The notes under the pieces are model-generated. The model ran no database searches. It saw only the letters and a program-made list of their open reading frames with translations, and was not told where the DNA came from. Shown here one piece after another: positions 58,628 through 64,000 of a stretch of 64,000 nt of DNA. The stretch lies in contig NC_084702.1 in the NCBI RefSeq assembly GCF_028389875.1, positions 42,035,053 to 42,099,052 of the forward strand, in the 5' to 3' direction. Every line of letters begins with the position of its first letter. Positions within the stretch are counted from its first letter, which is position 1. This DNA is from Rhea pennata (taxonomy: Eukaryota; Chordata; Aves; Rheiformes; Rheidae). Both the position numbers and the translations under genes were made by a program.

Positions 58628-61600
58628 CTGCAAGGATAAAAAAAAGTGAGAGAGAAGTTTATTGAAGATTAATTGGTTTCAGGCTGCAAGAAACAGTTCT
58701 CAGTAAGATCTTTCTCCACTTTATATCCTGTCCACTACTTTAGGGAACTGGATCTGGATGCATACCTGAACTTTGCACTCAACTCCTAGCTCTACGACAG
58801 AGCAAAACAAAATGTTGGCTATAAACATTCACAAGCACTAGGAAAAGCTGATCAAACTGTAAATTTTCTGTTGTCACACATCTCTAGTTAGAACTGTTTA
58901 TAGAGGGACTTTACATAAGGGTAGCTAAGAAAAGTAAACCCAAAAGCTCCTTAAGCTTTTCAGCCTCTGAGTAGCTAAAAGCAGACATTCTGGGAAGAGT
59001 AGAGAAACAGTGATCTGTGGCTCAGGGACTTCTTGAACCAAAAATTACATGTTTGTATTTAATAGACTTCCACAGACCTATTTCCTCCTGATATTTTCTA
59101 AGTCTCTTTTTGAGTGAATACAAATCTCTAGCACCCACACTAGGCTGTGTCACGGTACTGCACAGCCCCACTGAGCACTGTGCAAGCAGCCACCTCCAGG
59201 GTTTTGCCTGGAACATGCCACTCAGTAGTTTTATTTGATGACCCCAGAGCTTTTTCTGGAGAAAACCAGCAAACAATTGACCTCCATTTACCTTCTACAT
59301 GCCACAATATATTTCTAGTATATCTTTCATCTGCTGGTCTCAGGCTTAGACTCTTTAATCACTCCTCATTCTGAAGTCTGTGCTCATCCCTGCCCTCTTC
59401 TGTGAGTTTTTTCCAAATCTATGTGTCTTTCTGAAGTGAGTGCAAACACTATTCAGTGTGGGCACACCATGAAGTTGCATGTTAGCATAATGATGTTTTC
59501 TATTTTAGTCTCCATTTCTTTGCTAATAATTCCTATCACTAGATTCACTTTTTTTTTAGATTGTTTCTGAACATCAAGTTAAAATTTTCACAGAGTTATT
59601 ATCAGAATCTCGAAATCTCATTCTCAAGGATCAAGACCAATCATTCACTTTTATGCTTGTTTTCCACCTTTTAGCTGGTGCTAAGGCACCAGTGGACATG
59701 GAAAATAATGAGAGGTTACATGCCTCTGTTAGGAGTTCAGTTATTTCACCCTTAAATTCATTTAGACTATGTGGGTTAAGGGGTTAATACTATTTCATCC
59801 TTTTGATCCATCATTCTGTGACCCACAAATCTTCTGATGCCTTCCATTATAGAAGTTTTCCACCCTAAAGGCAGTTAAAAAGCATGAATTTAATATTTCA
59901 GCTATGACCTTATCTTCTCTGAGTTCCATTTCACACCATGCTTGTCATTGGCTCCACAAACACTATAGCCAGCTTCTTCCTTCTGAAGTCTCTCTAAACA
60001 GAGCGTAAGAGCACTTCTGGGGGAAAAAAATTGTTCCAAATAACACCTTGCAAATTATCTGAATGAAGATTTAATTTACAAATTAGATATATTCCACAAA
60101 TCTTTATGGGGAATGCAAATTCATGTAAATGATTTTCACTTATGTAATATCTTTCCTGTTGCTTTAATCATGTCTGCACGTATAATCAGATGTTTTAAAG
60201 TGATTTCCTATTTAAAGAATACATATTCTCTACTAAAAAAAAAAGGCTATCTGCTATCCTGTTTCAGGAAAATGCAATAGCCAACACAAGATGATGACAA
60301 GAAAACAACAGAGAACTACAAAGAAAGAGAAAAATACAATTCTGGTAAATGTAAGCTTGCAATTTAACATGTTCTTATTTTTTTTAAACCAATCATTGTG
60401 CTTGCTGTCCTGAGAGGGGGATAGTGTTCAAGGAATGAGTGCTTTTTTGCAATCACAGGGTACAGCCTGTGGGTGGAATGGCTGCACCAAGTTATACTGC
60501 TACAGAGAAAAGAGAAGTCCAGTGTTAGCATATCCATTTGCAAGACTGGCAGAAATAGGTTAAAATACAGGAATCCAATCTCCAAATACAGTGCCCAAAT
60601 AGGTGGGAGATGGCCATGGTCACCTTGCTCTCCTCCCCTGCATCTGCCTGCTCCTCCTCCTGTCTTTTCTGAGCTTGTTTCAATTAGGCTCCGATCCCCA
60701 AGGAATACCTTTGCTGAGCAGGGCTGTCAGGCCACTAACTGCTTCAGCCAAAACTATCTTCTGGTTACTAGGTAACTGATTACATATAATGAGACTATGT
60801 TTAAGGCTTGTATTGACTGTGTTGGAAAACTTCATTTGTGTAAATGCTTTCAGCCAAGGTTTTTAGAGTAGCTCCTTTTCCACACGTTGCAGTTGCTGGC
60901 TGTGCCTTTCCATAGGCTTAAAACCGTAGTGCTTTGTGGGTGATTTCAAAATCACGACATGGGGTATCTTGTCATGGTTCTGCTGCTTCTTGATCCTTCT
61001 GTTCTTTATCCTCTGCGTTAACACTTCTTCCACATCAGAAATTAGCACAGCACCTAAAGCCAATCTTGAGCATTGCCTGGAATTTGAAAACCCATGGATC
61101 AAACACGTCCAACTTGCCCTCAGCCCTGATAGTTCCCTCCTGCAAGGTGTAGAGCTACGTGTGAGTCAGGAAACTACGTGGATTTTCCCTAGGGTCCTCT
61201 CCATCTTTTCCCTTCTCATATTAAAGCATCTGAAGACACATTACAGACAATAATCCCAGACACAGAATACAAGCTCAGCACTAGAAATTGTACCTGAGTT
61301 CAGGATCTTTCTTGTCCTTGCACTGAACACACAAGCCGTAAAATACAGGGTTTTCCTATTCGTTAGAGATCTGACAACTTGCTGCTTGTAACTACAAAGT
61401 GCTTAATCTGGGATAGAACCAAACGTTAACTCTCAGCACTGTATTTGCACCTATGAATTAGTTCCTTTAGTTACCATTTGAGCCACTGCAGCGATGGTTA
61501 GCTCTGCAATAAAATAGTACCCGTCACTGTAGTGTGGAAAAAAATGCAATTACACATAGAATATTCTGCATTCAGCCTCATTCTTTTGAAATCTCCTTGA

Positions 61601-64000
61601 CTTCTTGTTGGTGTTTATAAACGTTGACGAAATCTCCATTTTGTCTGCTGCAGTGATAGGCTCAACTAAGTGATTTTCTACTTACTCTTAAAAATATTTT
61701 TATCATAACTCACTACTATCACCTATTGGAGTATTATAAACAATTTCTATGGATAAGAAAAATTTTCCATTTCAACAGACAGATTTTTGTCTATCTACAA
61801 CCTTAGATCAACAAAAACTATAGGTGCTATTTTCAAATTAGGAATATTGTAACTTACTTAAACTATGGTAAAACCCAGCAGGCTGCTCTTTTCCTTTAAA
61901 TCAGATTTATGCTGATTCATTTTAATTCAATTACATACTGAATAAAGAAAAATCAGTGTAAATAGGTTTAGAAATCAATTAGAAGTGACCAGACAGTGCT
62001 TTGTAATCTTCTAAGTAAGTTGGTAAAAAAAAAACACCTTTAATTAAATCCATTTTGACCAGAGGCAAGGCCTCTAGATTTGTTGACTACCACCTGCATC
62101 TCAAATGTGCAATAGTATTTCTAACCTGGAATACAAGAGGACTGCTTCTTTCTGCCAGTACAATTGTAAACATGATTTTCCTGGAATGATGACAATTTAC
62201 ATCAGTATGTCTTAATATAATTTGCATCAAGAATAACAATTGTGCTGTCAAAGTTTGCATTAAAGTTCTTAAATTAATGGGAAGTAAGCACTGTAATGGT
62301 GGTAAGATGTAGCTCTACACACACATACTCTGTAGCATGGCAGTTAACTCTTACATCTACTCTAATTTGGGGTACATTCAGCTACATATTTTAAGATTAC
62401 ATATGTACATTCCCTCTACTAAAATATGAGGCTGATATGCAATACTGCCCTTAAGGCTGCAGGATTAATGAAGCAGTTTCAGTACAGATGCCTTTCTGAT
62501 TTTAATTCTAATCCATCAGATATGTTGACCTACAAAGCCTTAAACTCAATAAAAGAATTTTAAGTGTGCAGCATTATTAAAGCTAAATGGAAGAGATGGT
62601 TAAGTGGAATAGAGTAGGACCTTTTTTGCCTGGGTTATCCCTGTAGATCAAATGGATTTTGATGGGGATGGAGGAGGAGAATAGGAGGAGGAAGACTTAG
62701 AGGAGCACCTGTTTTGGCAACATGTCCAACCCAGGAAATTAGCTTGCATGTTTGTATTTATACTAATTTGGTAAGTGAACACGGCTTGGGGGGTGTTGGA
62801 TGCATACCACAAATTCTAGGAAGAGATGTGTATAGCAAATACCACTCTATGTATTCAAATAGGAGCTTGCTCTATGTTTTCACTTGGAGCTTGCCTACAC
62901 TTGAAAGCAAGTTCAGATTAAAGGTGGCTGTGAATTCCAAGTACTAGAGCTATCCCTCAATCATTCAATACTGAGGCAAACCCACGGCTCAGTCTAGACG
63001 TTCTTGTCAAAGGCATCCCTCCAATCTCACTGCCAGCCCTGCTGGCAAATTTGAAATCTGTCAACCTTGAGCCACTAGAATTGTTCTAAGAAACAATTAG
63101 GAATGTATTAATTTTGGCAAACTTTGGCATCCTCCTCGTAGCCTTGGATACAGTGGTGAAACAACTTTAGCCACTTGCTTGCCACAGCCTGACGTGGCCA
63201 TCCTGTATCGGCGCAGGGTGATAGCTGAGCCAGTGCTAGAGGGTGCCTGTACAACCCTGGAAAAGTCACTTTGACCTGTTGATGACTAAACTCCATAAAC
63301 TGAAATAAAAATGATGATACTAAAGTTGGCACTATCGGAATATAGGGTGTAAGTGCAGCCAGTATTTGAGATGTGATTCTCTACAGACTTGAGCCAGGCC
63401 TTGACATAAGGATTCACATTTGAAAAGGAGAAGATAACAAAATGCCAAAAAAAAGAAAAAGATGACAAAGATGCAAAGTGTGGCCTCCAAAGCTGATCGC
63501 TATTACACGCATGTGTTTTTTGACATATTATATAGGAATATTGTAACCTATTATTTATAGGGACATGAAAGGAGAGCTATGATCTTATTGGAAGCTTATG
63601 TACAGAACAAAGGATGCTTTCTAATATTGCTGATAAAATATTTTGCTTGTCAGAGTGTACATATATATCCTTAGCAGTACTTCTAATAGGAACTCAAGAA
63701 AATACAATTGTTTCTTACAAAGATATATGGAAACCAATTCTTTTATTACACATTGTAGTTGTTGGACACATTTAGTGAATCCCAGAGGGGAAAGAAAATG
63801 GGACTAAATATATTTGACTTTTGTATTTTTATGTATATGTGTAAAATCCTGTTTTCTTCCATAATAGGCATTCTGCAAGTACTGTATACAACTGTGTAAG
63901 TCAGCTTAACATCAGTGTTGCCAAGGGAATAACTGAAATTATTTGTTCTCCAATAAAGAGAAGTGTCAACAGAATGGATACAGAGTAATTCTCGCTTTGA
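58628..64000 (-). other. Upstream CAMK4 intron (continues past window)
   Basis: The codon split at 58627 requires a preceding exon ending two bases into a leucine codon. I searched the - strand for the activation-loop and CGTPGYCAPE region and did not find it before 64000, so the intron is at least 5.4 kb. This fits the very long introns known for the gene. It includes an ancient CR1 (59080-60030) and an unexplained overlapping ORF pair (60863-61253). Confidence 0.65.
59080..60030 (-). mobile_element. Ancient CR1-type LINE fragment, antisense
   Basis: Read on the + strand, the antisense wording of old amniote CR1 elements appears in order. 'agactctttaatcactcc' near 59350 is followed by 'gagttttttccaaatct' near 59405, 'tcagtgtgggcacaccatg', 'atgatgttttctatttta', 'ctaataattcctatcac', and later a 'gttcagttatttcaccc' stretch near 59738. 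The element is therefore on the - strand, the same sense as CAMK4. It is heavily mutated with no open frame. The part beyond about 59650 is less certain and might be a separate LINE piece. Confidence 0.7.

Noticed and set aside
60381-60775. 100-codon + frame at 60473-60775 as a possible gene
   Set aside because: No homology recognised, inside a CAMK4 intron, Pro-rich by local composition only.
61290-61330. Possible CAMK4 upstream exon (CTCAG/GTACAA-like donor on the - strand)
   Set aside because: The translated sequence does not match the CAMK4 kinase region expected before LCGFEPF, and no supporting acceptor in the right phase was found.
1-64000. tRNA, CRISPR, prokaryotic operon or defence-system signals
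   Set aside because: No tRNA-like cloverleaf, regularly spaced repeats or dense coding tracts were seen. The DNA is clearly vertebrate nuclear sequence.

Overview
The window is vertebrate nuclear DNA, almost certainly from a bird. It is AT-rich and intron-dominated, with one clear CpG island. It carries a broken 3' end of a CR1 LINE whose terminus (ATTCTGTGACTCTGTGA) is typical of bird CR1, plus older CR1-type fragments. There are no bacterial-style operons, no CRISPR arrays and no RNA genes that I can recognise. Nearly all long open frames are chance frames in intergenic or intronic DNA.

Two genes are supported. STARD4 (+ strand) is complete, with five coding exons (29948-30052, 31971-32020, 33428-33554, 34796-34910, 35503-35741) that join in phase to a 211-residue START-domain sterol carrier. 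A non-coding first exon probably ends at 29573, inside the CpG island (about 28840-29810). CAMK4 (- strand) is partial. Its last three coding exons lie at 58627-58501, 56300-56148 and 53320-53156; the promoter and the exons for most of the kinase domain lie beyond the right edge. The two genes converge tail to tail, as STARD4 and CAMK4 do in human 5q22. The block is probably Z-linked in birds, which is an inference from known synteny.

Region by region: 1-28.8 kb is upstream intergenic DNA with a CR1 3' end (8.53-9.67 kb), an older CR1 fragment (15.70-16.15 kb), several microsatellites and a small CpG-rich patch at 2.65 kb. 28.84-29.81 kb is the STARD4 promoter and CpG island, with a GC box, an SRE-like site and a CCAAT box close together. 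29.9-35.7 kb is the STARD4 body. 35.7-53.2 kb is the intergenic space between the converging 3' ends, with an old CR1/L3-like fragment (43.4-43.8 kb), a 13-bp perfect hairpin (44.66 kb) and long poly-T tracts. 53.2-64 kb is the 3' part of CAMK4, with a MIR/L2-like relic at 57.7 kb and an antisense ancient CR1 at 59.1-60.0 kb.

The most notable points are a GC-AG intron in CAMK4 that splits the calmodulin-binding helix and would stop translation three codons in if retained; a CAMK4 C-terminal tail much shorter than in mammals; and the compact Sp1/SREBP/NF-Y-like site cluster upstream of STARD4. I found no convincing evidence of a new multi-gene system here.
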